Shown here: positions 38,766 through 48,400 of the stretch, in pieces | Layout: each line of letters opens with the position of its first letter | How positions within the stretch are numbered: the first letter of the stretch is position 1 | Source: Anaerolineae bacterium | GTDB taxonomy: Bacteria; Chloroflexota; Anaerolineae; Aggregatilineales; Aggregatilineaceae | Assembly (NCBI GenBank): GCA_018432315.1 | Contig: JAHDLB010000005.1 | Location: 1-64,000 of the forward strand | Length of the DNA stretch: 64,000 bases | Direction: 5' to 3' | Program-made: the position numbers and the translations under genes | The notes under the pieces: model-generated | Database searches by the model: none | What the model was told of the DNA's origin: nothing | Seen by the model: only the letters and a program-made list of their open reading frames with translations

Positions 38766-39701
38766 ATGCGACGCTGGCTTTCGCCCATCGTGATCCTGAT
38801 CGGGCTGGCGCTGTTGCCCGCCCCGCTGACCGCGCAAGACGACGCCCGCGACCAGATCGCCGCCGCCTATGAAGACGCGGAATCGTGGCGGACCTATGTG
38901 GCCGAGCTTGAAGAATCGTTCAGCTACGTGGCGACCGCCCAGGGGTACAACACGCTCTACTGGCAGCGCCACAACCAGGCGATCAACCTGCTGGGCGGCT
39001 ACGACCGGTCGGACGACACGGGGCCCGTCGCCCGCCTGTCGGTCATGGGGCGCGGCACCACCGCCATCGACAACAACGGTGACGCGTCCGAGTCGAACTG
39101 GCAGATCGAGCTTGACGTCGCCGCGCTGGGCGGTGACATGTTCTGGCAGGGGACGATCACGGCGCCCCCCGACGAGGATCTCGAACTGCCCGCCGAGTGG
39201 GAAGCCTTCGACGCGGACGACGCCGAGCAGATCCCGCCGCTGGCCGACCTGAACCTGGTCGAGAGTCTCCAGCCGGGCGCGTTCGCCGTCGATGCAGAGT
39301 CCTGGCTGGAGGCCGCCGAGTCGGTCGAAGGGCCGGAGCGCGCAGCCATCGACCGGCGCACCCAGGCCGACCTGTACACGATCGAGATCGCCCTGGCCGA
39401 CCTGCCGGACGCGCTGCGCGCGCCGTTCTGGCCGCTGACACGCAGCGAATCGCCCGTCGTCGCCGCGGACGACCTGCGCGAGGCCCTGCTCGAAGACAGC
39501 ACGCTGACGTGGTACGTGGCGCTCGATCCGGCCACGGGCCGCCTGCTGCTCCAGACGGTCGACGTGCGGCTCTCGGCGGAGATGGGCGCGGACGCGATCG
39601 CCGAGGGGTTCCGGTCGCTGTCCGTGGAGGCAAGCCAGAGCCAGACGGTCGTTTTCAGCGGGATCAACGAGCCGCTGGACGAGATCGATCTACCGGACTA
39701 G
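38766..39701 (+). CDS. Exported protein of unknown function, possible distant paralogue of the preceding one
   Basis: 311 aa: signal peptide ending near PLTAQ, acidic mature part, no cysteines. It shares layout with the preceding protein: N-terminal helix, a QAIN/DQVI-type strand, and a late strand WYVALDPATGRLL matching VHVAVDPDTNALV. ATG 38766 is chosen for AGAGGAAG upstream; an in-frame ATG at 38748 overlaps the previous stop. It converges with the CHAT gene and overlaps its end by 4 nt. Confidence 0.55.
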   Translation: MRRWLSPIVILIGLALLPAPLTAQDDARDQIAAAYEDAESWRTYVAELEESFSYVATAQGYNTLYWQRHNQAINLLGGYDRSDDTGPVARLSVMGRGTTAIDNNGDASESNWQIELDVAALGGDMFWQGTITAPPDEDLELPAEWEAFDADDAEQIPPLADLNLVESLQPGAFAVDAESWLEAAESVEGPERAAIDRRTQADLYTIEIALADLPDALRAPFWPLTRSESPVVAADDLREALLEDSTLTWYVALDPATGRLLLQTVDVRLSAEMGADAIAEGFRSLSVEASQSQTVVFSGINEPLDEIDLPD

Positions 39702-41581
39702 ATCAGGCCGAGCCACAACGCCAGCAGGACCACGGCGACAATCGCCAGCCCGACCAGCAGCAGGAACAGCCCCCGCCGCCAGCCGGCTGTGCTCCGCGGC
39801 ACCGAGGCGGTTTCCTTGACGATTTCGCGCATCAGTTGGTCGAGGATCTCGTCGCGGTCCGCCTCGCTGAGCACAACCGGCGCGGGCGAGGCCATCGGTT
39901 CCGCCGGGACAACCGGCTCGGGCACGGTTTCGACCCAGTTATCGCCCGCCGGTAGGCCCCCCGTGGCCGCCGGAGCCGGCTCCCTGGCCGAGGGCGGTGG
40001 CGCGGCGAACTCCTCGCGGGGTTCGATCGGGTCCGGCGCCAGTTCCAGCAGGGGCAGCTCCACGTCGATCTCGTCCAGGGTGTCGTCGTGCGACACGACC
40101 GACGCCACCGGCGCGCCCTCTACCCCCGGCGTCACGCGGATCGTGTGCGCCAGCGAGGCGACCATCACCCCGTCCTGCGACAGCTCCACGATGAGTTCCA
40201 GCCGCCCGGCCCGGCGCGGCGTGAGCGCGAACCACAGCGGCGGCGTGTCGAAGTCCGGCATGACCGACACGCGCTTGACGGCGGTCGTGTGGATGTCGCA
40301 GCCGGGCGCCACGACCCGCACCTCGACCAGGCCGGGCCGGATCTGCCCCATCTCGACCGGGAAGCGCAGCGCCGCCGGGCTGCTCTCGCGGCTGACCTCG
40401 TCCTCCGGCTCCAGCCCCAACAGGCGGCGCAGTTCGTTCTCGTCCGGCTGAGGCGAGTCCGGGCGGCGAATCCAGACGCCGAAGCGCAGCGGAAAATTGA
40501 CGGCGGCGGCGCGCGGGGCGGCGGTATCGACCCGGCGCTGCAAGAACGCCTGCCGGATCTCCGGCGTGCGGTGCGTGCGCAGGTACAGCGTCGGGACGTA
40601 CCAGTACGTGGTGCGGACGAGCTGTTTGCGCCCGGCGATCATCGCCGCCTCGATGTCCTTCCCGGCCAGCAGCGCCGTGTAAAACCCGCGCGAGAAGCGG
40701 ACCGCGTCCTCGTCCGGCAGCCGCTGCTGCATGGCGACCACCGCCGGAATCCCCGCCAGGATCAGCGTCGGCGCGACGCTGCCCAGCAGCGACTCCTCGC
40801 CCGCCGTCGCCGACTCGCACGCGCTGAGCACGGCCAGCCGCAGGTCGGTGCCGTAGAAGGCCGCGCCCAGCGTCTGGGCATCGACCGGGTCGGACTCGCC
40901 ATCCGCCGACTCGAAGACGAGCATCCCCGTGCGCGAGAACGCGCCGTGCCCCTCGAAGTGCAGCACGCTCGGCGCGCCCGCCAGCAGCCAATCCATCATC
41001 GACTCCCAGGTCGGCGGGATCAGGTAGGCCAGGTCGAGTTGGTCGGCCTGGATCAGGGACTGAAACGCGTTTTGCAGCCCGGCGAAGTCGGACATCAGGG
41101 GCGGCTGGTCGGCGGGATTGGACGCGATCACGAGGACGTCCATCGGGTGGCGCGGAGCCAGCGAGCGCGGCGGCTCAGGGAACGCCAGGTAGCGCGCCAG
41201 GTTCACCGCGCCGGATTGCAGCAAGAACCGGGTGCCATCGTGCAGCAGCTCCCACGGGTACCGCGCCGCGCGCACCAGGTCGCGGTCGAAGCGCAGCTCG
41301 ACCGTCAGCGACTGCCCGGCCAGCGTCGCGTGGGTCAGCGCCGCCCGGTAAAGCTCGCCCAGCGGCCCCGGAAACAGCGCCCGAAACAGCCCGCGCCCCA
41401 CGTCCTCGTGAAACGCCGGCTGGCTGACCATGCGCAGCACGTCCTCGATACGCTGCAGCACGATATTCGCGGCTTCCGCCTCGCCCACCGGCGACTCGAC
41501 GACGCTCACCGCCAGCCCTTCGTCGCGCCCGCTGAGCTGGAGCGCCAGCCGCGGCCCCTGTCCAGGCCGTAATTCGACCAT
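39698..41581 (-). CDS. CHAT-domain protease with C-terminal membrane anchor
   Basis: 627 aa. The caspase-like CHAT domain spans about 140-345, with catalytic His212 in LHFEGHGAF and Cys255 in LAVLSACESA. A beta-rich middle region (about 370-510) is followed by a Pro/Ala/Glu-rich linker and a single transmembrane segment at the very end (GLFLLLVGLAIVAVV region), so it looks tail-anchored with the protease in the cytoplasm. ATG 41581 has CAGGAGA upstream. No TPR-CHAT or gasdermin partner is adjacent. Confidence 0.86.
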   Translation of the reverse strand: MVELRPGQGPRLALQLSGRDEGLAVSVVESPVGEAEAANIVLQRIEDVLRMVSQPAFHEDVGRGLFRALFPGPLGELYRAALTHATLAGQSLTVELRFDRDLVRAARYPWELLHDGTRFLLQSGAVNLARYLAFPEPPRSLAPRHPMDVLVIASNPADQPPLMSDFAGLQNAFQSLIQADQLDLAYLIPPTWESMMDWLLAGAPSVLHFEGHGAFSRTGMLVFESADGESDPVDAQTLGAAFYGTDLRLAVLSACESATAGEESLLGSVAPTLILAGIPAVVAMQQRLPDEDAVRFSRGFYTALLAGKDIEAAMIAGRKQLVRTTYWYVPTLYLRTHRTPEIRQAFLQRRVDTAAPRAAAVNFPLRFGVWIRRPDSPQPDENELRRLLGLEPEDEVSRESSPAALRFPVEMGQIRPGLVEVRVVAPGCDIHTTAVKRVSVMPDFDTPPLWFALTPRRAGRLELIVELSQDGVMVASLAHTIRVTPGVEGAPVASVVSHDDTLDEIDVELPLLELAPDPIEPREEFAAPPPSAREPAPAATGGLPAGDNWVETVPEPVVPAEPMASPAPVVLSEADRDEILDQLMREIVKETASVPRSTAGWRRGLFLLLVGLAIVAVVLLALWLGLI

Positions 41582-41648
41582 GTTGTGCTCTCCTGATACC
41601 ATTCGGATTGTAATCCGCAACAGGCCGCGCGCAAATCGGGCCGCGGGC

Positions 41649-42950
41649 TCAGCTTCCCAGCGGCCTCCAGCCCAACAGCAGGAACGACAGCGCCCACAGC
41701 GCCGGCCCCAGGCCCAGCCACGTCCACCGGATCAGGCCGGGGAACGTCGTGGGGCGCCACGCGCCGGGCCCCTCCGGCGTGCCGAAGACGAGGCGGTGCC
41801 ACGCCAGCACGACAAAGACGTTCGACGCCGTGTAGCGCTCGATGCTGTGCGACTGCCCGCTGAGGAACATCAGCAGCAGCATGCTCAGGATGCCGATCCG
41901 CCAGTGAAGCGGGATGGCGTCCGCCCGGCTCCCCGCCCAGCGCGGCGGCAGGCGGGCCGCGCTCAACGCCAGCGCGAAGGCGATCGCCGCCAGCTCGACC
42001 AGCCGCTGGAGTTCGTTCATGTTGATCAGCCCGGCGCGCGCGTATGCCACCGCCCCGCGGAACACCCGCGCAAACGAGGCCGCGTCGCCGGGATCGAACT
42101 CGCGCCACCACAGCGCCCGCTGCATCACCAGCACGTAGAACGGGTAATAGCCGCTCGTCTGGTAGAGCCACCACGCGTTAGCCAGCGCGATCCCCAGCGC
42201 GCCCAGCAGCGGCGTCCAGCCGGGATTCGCGTTGTCGAGCGCGCGTCGCCAGCGCGGCTGGCCCACGCCCGACGCGACGCGCACGTGCCGGATCGCCAGG
42301 ACCGCCGCCCAGACGACCAGCGCGGGGATCAGCGCCAGCCCGTTCGGCTTGGCGAGGCCCACCAGCGCCCCACCCGCCAGCGCCCCCAGCCCGGCCCCCA
42401 CCGGCCAGCGCGCCCCCTGGCGGCAGATCCACACCAGCGCCGCCGACAGCGCCAGGAAGAACGTGTCCGCCTCGCCGACGTACAGCCACGCGCCGAACGG
42501 CAGCGCCGCCAGGGCCGCCAGCCGCCACCACCGGCGCTCGCCGGTCAGCCCCTGGAACAGCGGCACCAGCGCCAGGAACGCGATCCCGTTCACCGTCCGC
42601 GAGGCGCACATCCCGCCGCCCAGCCGGATCGCCAGGGCGACGGCGTTGGGGAACAGCGGCCACCAACTCCGGTCGTTGAGGTAGGTGAAGTGAAACGGGC
42701 CGAGCCAGGGCGTGTAATCCGTGTAGCCGTTGATGGCGATGCGCATGTAGTTGCGCGCGTCGCCGGACCAGTAGCACGTGCCCGGAAAGCGTGCATAGCG
42801 GGGATTCTCCTGGGTGGTGCGCCACTCCCAGGCCGCATCGATCGCCAGCGTGCCGGCGATGAGGGTCGCCCACACCACAACCAGCGCCACCAGCACCGCG
42901 CGCCACGGATAGCCGGACGGGGGATCAACGAGCCAGCGGCGCGCGTTCAC
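41649..42950 (-). CDS. Membrane mannosyltransferase-like protein (PIG-V/GT-C type)
   Basis: 433 aa, about ten hydrophobic segments. The first luminal loop carries WSGDARNYMRIAINGYTDY, which matches the DxxxYxxIAxxGY pattern of PIG-V-like GT-C enzymes, with FFPLxP-like WWPLFPNAVAL after it. It would transfer a sugar from a lipid carrier on the outer face. Acceptor unknown. It may be in one transcript with fetB (9 nt apart). Confidence 0.75.
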   Translation of the reverse strand: MNARRWLVDPPSGYPWRAVLVALVVVWATLIAGTLAIDAAWEWRTTQENPRYARFPGTCYWSGDARNYMRIAINGYTDYTPWLGPFHFTYLNDRSWWPLFPNAVALAIRLGGGMCASRTVNGIAFLALVPLFQGLTGERRWWRLAALAALPFGAWLYVGEADTFFLALSAALVWICRQGARWPVGAGLGALAGGALVGLAKPNGLALIPALVVWAAVLAIRHVRVASGVGQPRWRRALDNANPGWTPLLGALGIALANAWWLYQTSGYYPFYVLVMQRALWWREFDPGDAASFARVFRGAVAYARAGLINMNELQRLVELAAIAFALALSAARLPPRWAGSRADAIPLHWRIGILSMLLLMFLSGQSHSIERYTASNVFVVLAWHRLVFGTPEGPGAWRPTTFPGLIRWTWLGLGPALWALSFLLLGWRPLGS

Positions 42951-42959
42951 GCCGGCACC

Positions 42960-43778
42960 CTACCCCGCGTCCGGCGCCGGGCGCAGCGCCTTGAGCTGGT
43001 GCGCCCCGGTGAAAAAGACGCGGTAGGTCAGGTAGGCTGCGATCAGCCCGGTGAACGTGACCGCGCCGACCAGCATGTACATCACGATCAACTGGAGCTG
43101 CACCGCCTGCAGCGGCGACGCCCCGGCCAGGATCATGCCGGTCATCGCGCCGGGCAGCTTGATCAGCCCGACCGTCTTGGTCGTGTCGATGTGCGGGATC
43201 ATCGCGTTGCGCAGCGCCCGCCGGAACTGCACCAGCGATGCCTGCCGGCTGGTAGCGCCCAGCGCCAGCATCGACTCGATCTGGTTGCGGCTGTCGAGCA
43301 GGTCGTCGGACATGCGGTTCATCACCTGCGAGGCGGTGGTCATCGCGTTGCCGATGATCATCCCGCCGATCGGGATGATCGCGTCCGGCACGTAGTCGAA
43401 CACGCCCGCGATCACGAGGACCGCCAGCGTCAGCACCGACCCCACCCCGATCGATACCAGGGCGACCCACGTCGCGCCCGGCGTCTGCTTGCCACGCCGA
43501 CCGGACGTCCGCGCCGCGATGGCGATCATGACCAGCAGCAGGACGGTCGTCCACAGCGGGTTGTCCTGGTTGAAGACCAGCTCCAGCACGTACCCGACCG
43601 CGATCAACTGGATGAACGCGCGCACGGATGATGTAAGCAGGTCTTTTTCGAGGTCCGCCTGCTGCCAGCGCGAGATCAGGCCCGCAACGGCCACCAGCGC
43701 CAGCGCCAGCCCGATGCGCGGCAGATCGTCCAGGTTCCCCAAAGCGTCGCCGATCTCAGTCAGCACGTCCACGGTCAT
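42960..43778 (-). CDS. fetB: FetB-type ABC permease (UPF0014)
   Basis: 272 aa, about seven membrane segments, with the family block GATSRQASLVQFRRALRNAMIPHID (split around RQASL) and KLPGAMTGMILAGASP. In E. coli FetAB is linked to iron export and peroxide resistance. It overlaps the end of fetA by 23 nt, so the two are translationally coupled. Confidence 0.9.
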   Translation of the reverse strand: MTVDVLTEIGDALGNLDDLPRIGLALALVAVAGLISRWQQADLEKDLLTSSVRAFIQLIAVGYVLELVFNQDNPLWTTVLLLVMIAIAARTSGRRGKQTPGATWVALVSIGVGSVLTLAVLVIAGVFDYVPDAIIPIGGMIIGNAMTTASQVMNRMSDDLLDSRNQIESMLALGATSRQASLVQFRRALRNAMIPHIDTTKTVGLIKLPGAMTGMILAGASPLQAVQLQLIVMYMLVGAVTFTGLIAAYLTYRVFFTGAHQLKALRPAPDAG

Positions 43779-44532
43779 CCTCCTCAGTCTGTCGCCCGCG
43801 CGCCTGCATCCCGGACTCGTCGCCGTTAGCGAACGCCAGCACGCGCTCGTCGCCCTGCTCCGGATCGAGCATGGCCTCGGCGCGGTCCACGCGGACCACG
43901 CGCCCCCCGTCCAGCAGCAGCACCCGGTCGCCCACCCGCCGCGCCTGCTCCACGATATGCGACACCCAGACCAGCGTCAGGCCGATGCGCTCGCGCAGGC
44001 CGAGCAGCGTCTCTTCGACCGCATGCGTGGCGATCGGGTCGAGCGCGGACGTCGGCTCGTCGAGCAGCAGCACGGCGGGATCGTTCGCCAGCGCGCGGGC
44101 GATGGCGACACGCTGCGCCTGCCCGCCGGACAGCTCCCTGGCGGATTTTTCGGCCAGGTCCGGGCTCAGCGTCACCATGTCCAGCAGCTCGCGGACCCGC
44201 TCCGGCGGCAGCGTTTCGCCGCGCACGGCGGGACCAAACGCCACGTTTTCGGCCACCGTGCCGGGGAACATCGCCACCTGCTGGAACACCATCCCCACCC
44301 GGCAGCGCACCTCCGTCACCGGGCGCGTGGTGATGTCCGTCCCGTTCAGGAACACGCTGCCGGGCGGCGGCTCCTCCAGCCGGTTCAGGCAGCGCAACAG
44401 CGAGCTTTTGCCGCTGCCGCTTGGCCCGATCATCATGAACACCTCGCCCTTCTCGATGGCGAGCGAGACGTCGTGCAGCACGGGGCTCCCCCCGCGCGAC
44501 AGGGACAAATGGCGAACTTCCATCACGGCCAT
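43756..44532 (-). CDS. fetA: FetA-type ABC transporter ATP-binding protein
   Basis: 258 aa. Walker A GPSGSGKSSLL, Q-loop VFQQVAMFPG, signature LSGGQAQRVAIARAL, Walker B AVLLLDEPTSALD, H-loop VSHIVEQ. ATG 44532 is chosen for GGAGGAG 6 nt upstream. Genetic coupling to fetB makes the pair clear; the substrate (iron or another cation) is inferred from family. Confidence 0.9.
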   Translation of the reverse strand: MAVMEVRHLSLSRGGSPVLHDVSLAIEKGEVFMMIGPSGSGKSSLLRCLNRLEEPPPGSVFLNGTDITTRPVTEVRCRVGMVFQQVAMFPGTVAENVAFGPAVRGETLPPERVRELLDMVTLSPDLAEKSARELSGGQAQRVAIARALANDPAVLLLDEPTSALDPIATHAVEETLLGLRERIGLTLVWVSHIVEQARRVGDRVLLLDGGRVVRVDRAEAMLDPEQGDERVLAFANGDESGMQARGRQTEEDDRGRAD

Positions 44533-44595
44533 CACGCGCTCCTCCCCCGGTGAAACCACGCAACAGACCCAGGCACTCCAGTCGAATCGATCACG

Positions 44596-45336
44596 TCAGG
44601 GCCGCCTGCCCACCGTCGCCAGGTAGATGACGAACTGGGACTCGCCATCCAGCCCCAGCACATCGTTCAGCGCATCGTCCTCATACGCCGCGATGGCGCA
44701 CGTCCCGCAGTCGAGCGCCCACCCGGCCAGATAGAGGTTCTGGCAGACGTGCCCGGCATCGAGCAGCATGTAGCGATAGCCGCGCGCCTGGTAGCGCCAC
44801 GTCATGCGCTCGGGGACGGCCACCCAGATGAACGTCACCGCGCTGCGCTTGACCTGCGGCTGGTCGCCGCACGCCGCCATGATCTGCGCGGTGATGTCCG
44901 GCGGCGCATCCATCCGCACCAGCTTGTGCAGGCTCGCCACGTAGCGATACAGCCCCGGCTCCAGGCCATCCACGCGGTTGACCAGCAGCAGCGTCTCGAA
45001 CGCGTGGCGCGATCCCGCCGACGGCACCGTCCGCCGGGTGATGTGTTTTTCGTCGGTCTTCTTCACGCCCTGCGTGCACCACAACAGGTAAGACAGCTCG
45101 TCGAGTGACAGCGGCTCACCGGCATACTGTCGGACGGTGATCCGCTCCTCGATCAGGGCGCGCAGGTCCATCGGCGGGACGTGCAGCGCGTCGGGCGCGG
45201 GCAGGTCTACCGGGCGCTGGGTGACGTCGTAGGGCAGCTCCAGCGGCGGCTGAGGCTCGCCGCGCGCCTGCGCCGATTCGCCCATGTGCCGGTACTGCGT
45301 CTTCAGCATGAACTCGCGGCCAATACTATCGGACAT
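44596..45336 (-). CDS. SagB/ThcOx-type FMN oxidoreductase
   Basis: 246 aa of the nitroreductase superfamily. Signs: RITVRQYAGEPLSLDELSYLLW, TVPSAGSRHAFETLLLV and the flavin-site region DAGHVCQNLYLAGWALDCGTCAIAAY. SagB-type enzymes oxidise azolines in RiPP biosynthesis, but no cyclodehydratase or precursor peptide is next to it, so it is probably a stand-alone member. ATG 45336 fits; the frame stays open further upstream. Confidence 0.85.
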   Translation of the reverse strand: MSDSIGREFMLKTQYRHMGESAQARGEPQPPLELPYDVTQRPVDLPAPDALHVPPMDLRALIEERITVRQYAGEPLSLDELSYLLWCTQGVKKTDEKHITRRTVPSAGSRHAFETLLLVNRVDGLEPGLYRYVASLHKLVRMDAPPDITAQIMAACGDQPQVKRSAVTFIWVAVPERMTWRYQARGYRYMLLDAGHVCQNLYLAGWALDCGTCAIAAYEDDALNDVLGLDGESQFVIYLATVGRRP

Positions 45337-45378
45337 CCTGTGCTCCTCTCCTCGATCAGCATGATACGCCAAGCAAAC

Positions 45379-45408
45379 GCCCCCGACCACATCCACGCGA
45401 CCGGGGGC
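45379..45408 (-). terminator. Terminator of the SHMT-GcvT gene
   Basis: GCCCCCG/CGGGGGC stem downstream of the fusion gene, followed leftward by GTTTGCTT. Confidence 0.5.
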
Positions 45409-45442
45409 TATCCTGTTTCATCACGACGCGCCGCAGCGGCGG

Positions 45443-48400
45443 TTATTTCTTGCGCTTAGGGAACCGGCTAAGCACCGTCGCCGGGCTGGGCACGGTCGTC
45501 TTGTCACCGATCCCCAGCTCGCCGAACGGTTTGCCGGGTTTGATGTGGTCCGCCCCGGCGTACACCCACAGCGGCGTGCCCTCGACGGCGTGCGACAGGC
45601 GGATGTACGCCTGCCCCAGCGAGTAACCTTCCTCGTCGATGCTGCACGAGGTCACCGTGCCGACCACGCGCCCGCGCGCGTCCACCAGCGGATCGCCGGG
45701 GTGCGGCGCGCGCACGCCCTTGCTGTCCATCCGGAAGCGCGTCACGACGGCGTCGCGCTCGCGCTCGTGCGCCATGAAGGCTCGCTTCCCAACGAAGAAC
45801 GGCTTCCACAGCTTGACGTAGCTGCCAAAGCCCGCGTCTGCCGGGTTGAGGCCCAGGTCGCCCGCCAGCTCGTGACCATACAGCGGCAGGCCCGCCTCGG
45901 TGCGCAGACTGTCGCGCGCGGCCAGCCCGACCGGCGTCGCGCCGCCTTCGGCCAGGTCTTTGAACAAGGCCGGGGCTTTGTCGGGATGCACGAACAGCTC
46001 GTAGGCCACGCGCTCGCCGGTGTAACCCGTGCGCGCGACGATCAGGTCGTAGCCGCCGAGCGTCGCCCGCGTGACGCCCGCCCAGGGCAGCGCCTTGACG
46101 CGGGCTTTGTCCTCGGCGCTGCCGTGCAGGCCCAGCAGGATGTCGCGGCTCGCCGGTCCTTGCAGCGCGATGTCCACGCGGCGCTCGTCGCCGGTTTCAG
46201 GCGCGCGCAGGTCGCGCATCGTGAACCGGTCGCGGGCCGGGAGCAGCACGTCTTCGCGCTCCGAATCGGCCATGAAGCGCCCATCGCGCAGGCCGGTGAT
46301 CCAGGCCCAGTCTTTGTCATTGTTGGCGGCGTTCACCACCATCAGGAAGTAATCGGGCGCCAGCCGGTAGATGAAGATGTCGTCGATCGGGATGCCGTCC
46401 ACGCCCAGCAGGTAGTTGTAGTGAGCCTTCCCCGTTTCGAGCGCGGTCACGTCGTTGGCCGTCAGCGCGTTGAGGAACTCCTCGGCGCCCTCGCCCTGGA
46501 AGTCGAACGCGCCCATGTGCGACACGTCGAACAGGCCCGCGCCGTTGCGCGTGGCGCTGTGCTCGGCGCTCACCGAGGTATACCAGACCGGCATATCCCA
46601 CCCGGCGAAGGGCACCATCTTGGCGCCCAGCTCCTTGTGGAGCGCGTGCAGCGTGGTCGTCTGCAGCGATCCGTCTTCCGGCTCGATCCACTGGAAGGCG
46701 GGCAGCGCACCGCCCACCGGGCCGCGCGCCCGGCAGCCGATGTAGTACGGCTTGCCGGCGTCGATTCCGGCGTCCTCGGCGTCCCAGTCGATCGCGTACC
46801 GGCTCATATCCGGCTCGTCGCTCAGCACGCTGACGCTCACCGGGCCAGGGACTTTGGCGTAGATGTCCTGCGGGTCGAAGGCGACGAACCCGTCCGACAG
46901 GTCGCGCAGCCACATTGCCACCCGTTCAGCGTTCTGATCGACGTGCAGCCGGAACGCACCCGCGCCGACGCGGTGCAGCACGCCCCGCGCCAGGGTTTTG
47001 CCGGCAGGATCCAGCACGCGGGTCGGCTGCGAATCGCCATCGCGCAGGGCGAGCACGTCGCTGGTCACCGCCACGTTCAGGAAGCTGGCCGGGTCCGGCC
47101 CGGTCACGTCGAGCGTCGCCCAGCCGGCGCGCTTCGCGTCATCTTCGGGCAGCACGCCGAAATGCTTCTGGGCCACGCCGCGATCTTCGGGATTCTCGGC
47201 CAAATCCGGCACGGGGAAGTCGATCCCCGCGTCGCGCACCAGCCGGTCCACCTCGCGCCGCGCCGCGTTCAGCACGTCGAAATCAATCTTGGCGCGCCAC
47301 GCCTGCCGGGTGCCGCCGCTGGTGTAGCTGAACGGCTGGCAGCCGAACAACACGTCCGCGAGGATGTCGGCCAGCCGGTCGATCTCCGGCTCGCGGAACC
47401 CGCGCTGCGTGATCCACGGCGTGCCCAGGCGAATGCCCGTCGCGCGGAACGCCGACTCATCGCCCGGAATCGTATTGCGGTTGCACACGATCCCGGCCAG
47501 GTCGAGGATCCGCGCGGCCATGTCGCCGCTGAGCGGGGTGCCATCCTCGCCGGTGACGGCCTTGCAGTCCACCAGCAGCATGTGGCTCTCGGTCCCCCCG
47601 TGCGGGATGCGCAGCCCGCGCGCGGCCAGCCGTTCCGCCAGCCGCTGGGCGTTGGTGACGATCTGGCGTTGGAGCATTTTGAACTGGTCGGTGCCCGCCA
47701 GCTTGAAGGCCACCGCCATCGCGGCGACGGCGTTCATGTGCGGCCCGCCCTGTTCGCCGGGGAACACGGCCCGGTCGAGCTTGCGCCCCAGCTTGGGATC
47801 GGTGGTCATCAGCACGGCGCCGCGCGGTCCGGCCATCGTCTTGTGCGTGGTGAAGCTGATGATCTGGGCATGGCCGACAGGGGTCGGGAAGACGCCCGCC
47901 GCCACCAACCCGGACACGTGCGAAATGTCCGCCAACAGGTAAGCGCCCACTTCGTCCGCAATCGCGCGGAACCGGGCCCAGTCGGGCGCGTAGGGGTACG
48001 AGGTGAACCCGGCGACGATGATCTTGGGCCGGGCTTCGAGCGCTTGCTGCCGGATGGCGTCGTAGTTCAGGTGATCGGTCTCTTCGTCCACGCTGTAGCT
48101 GGCGACGTTGTAGACCAACCCGCTCCGGTTCACCGGGCTGCCGTGCGTCAGGTGGCCGCCGTGCAGCAGGTTGAGGCCCATGATCGTGTCGCCGGGCTCG
48201 ATCAGCGCGCTGTAGACGGCGTTATTGGCCGGGGCGCCGCTCAGCGGCTGCACGTTGACCCACAGCCGGTCCGCCGGGATGTCGGCGGTGGCGAACAACT
48301 CAGCCGCCCGCCGCCGCGCCAGGCTCTCGATGGCGTCGGCGAATTCGGTGCCTTTGTAATAGCGCGCATCCGAATAGCGCCGGTACTCCGCCAGGCGAAT

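Noticed and set aside
44596-45336. RiPP (thiazole/oxazole) biosynthetic cluster around the SagB-like enzyme
   Set aside because: No YcaO/cyclodehydratase, precursor peptide or exporter lies on either side.
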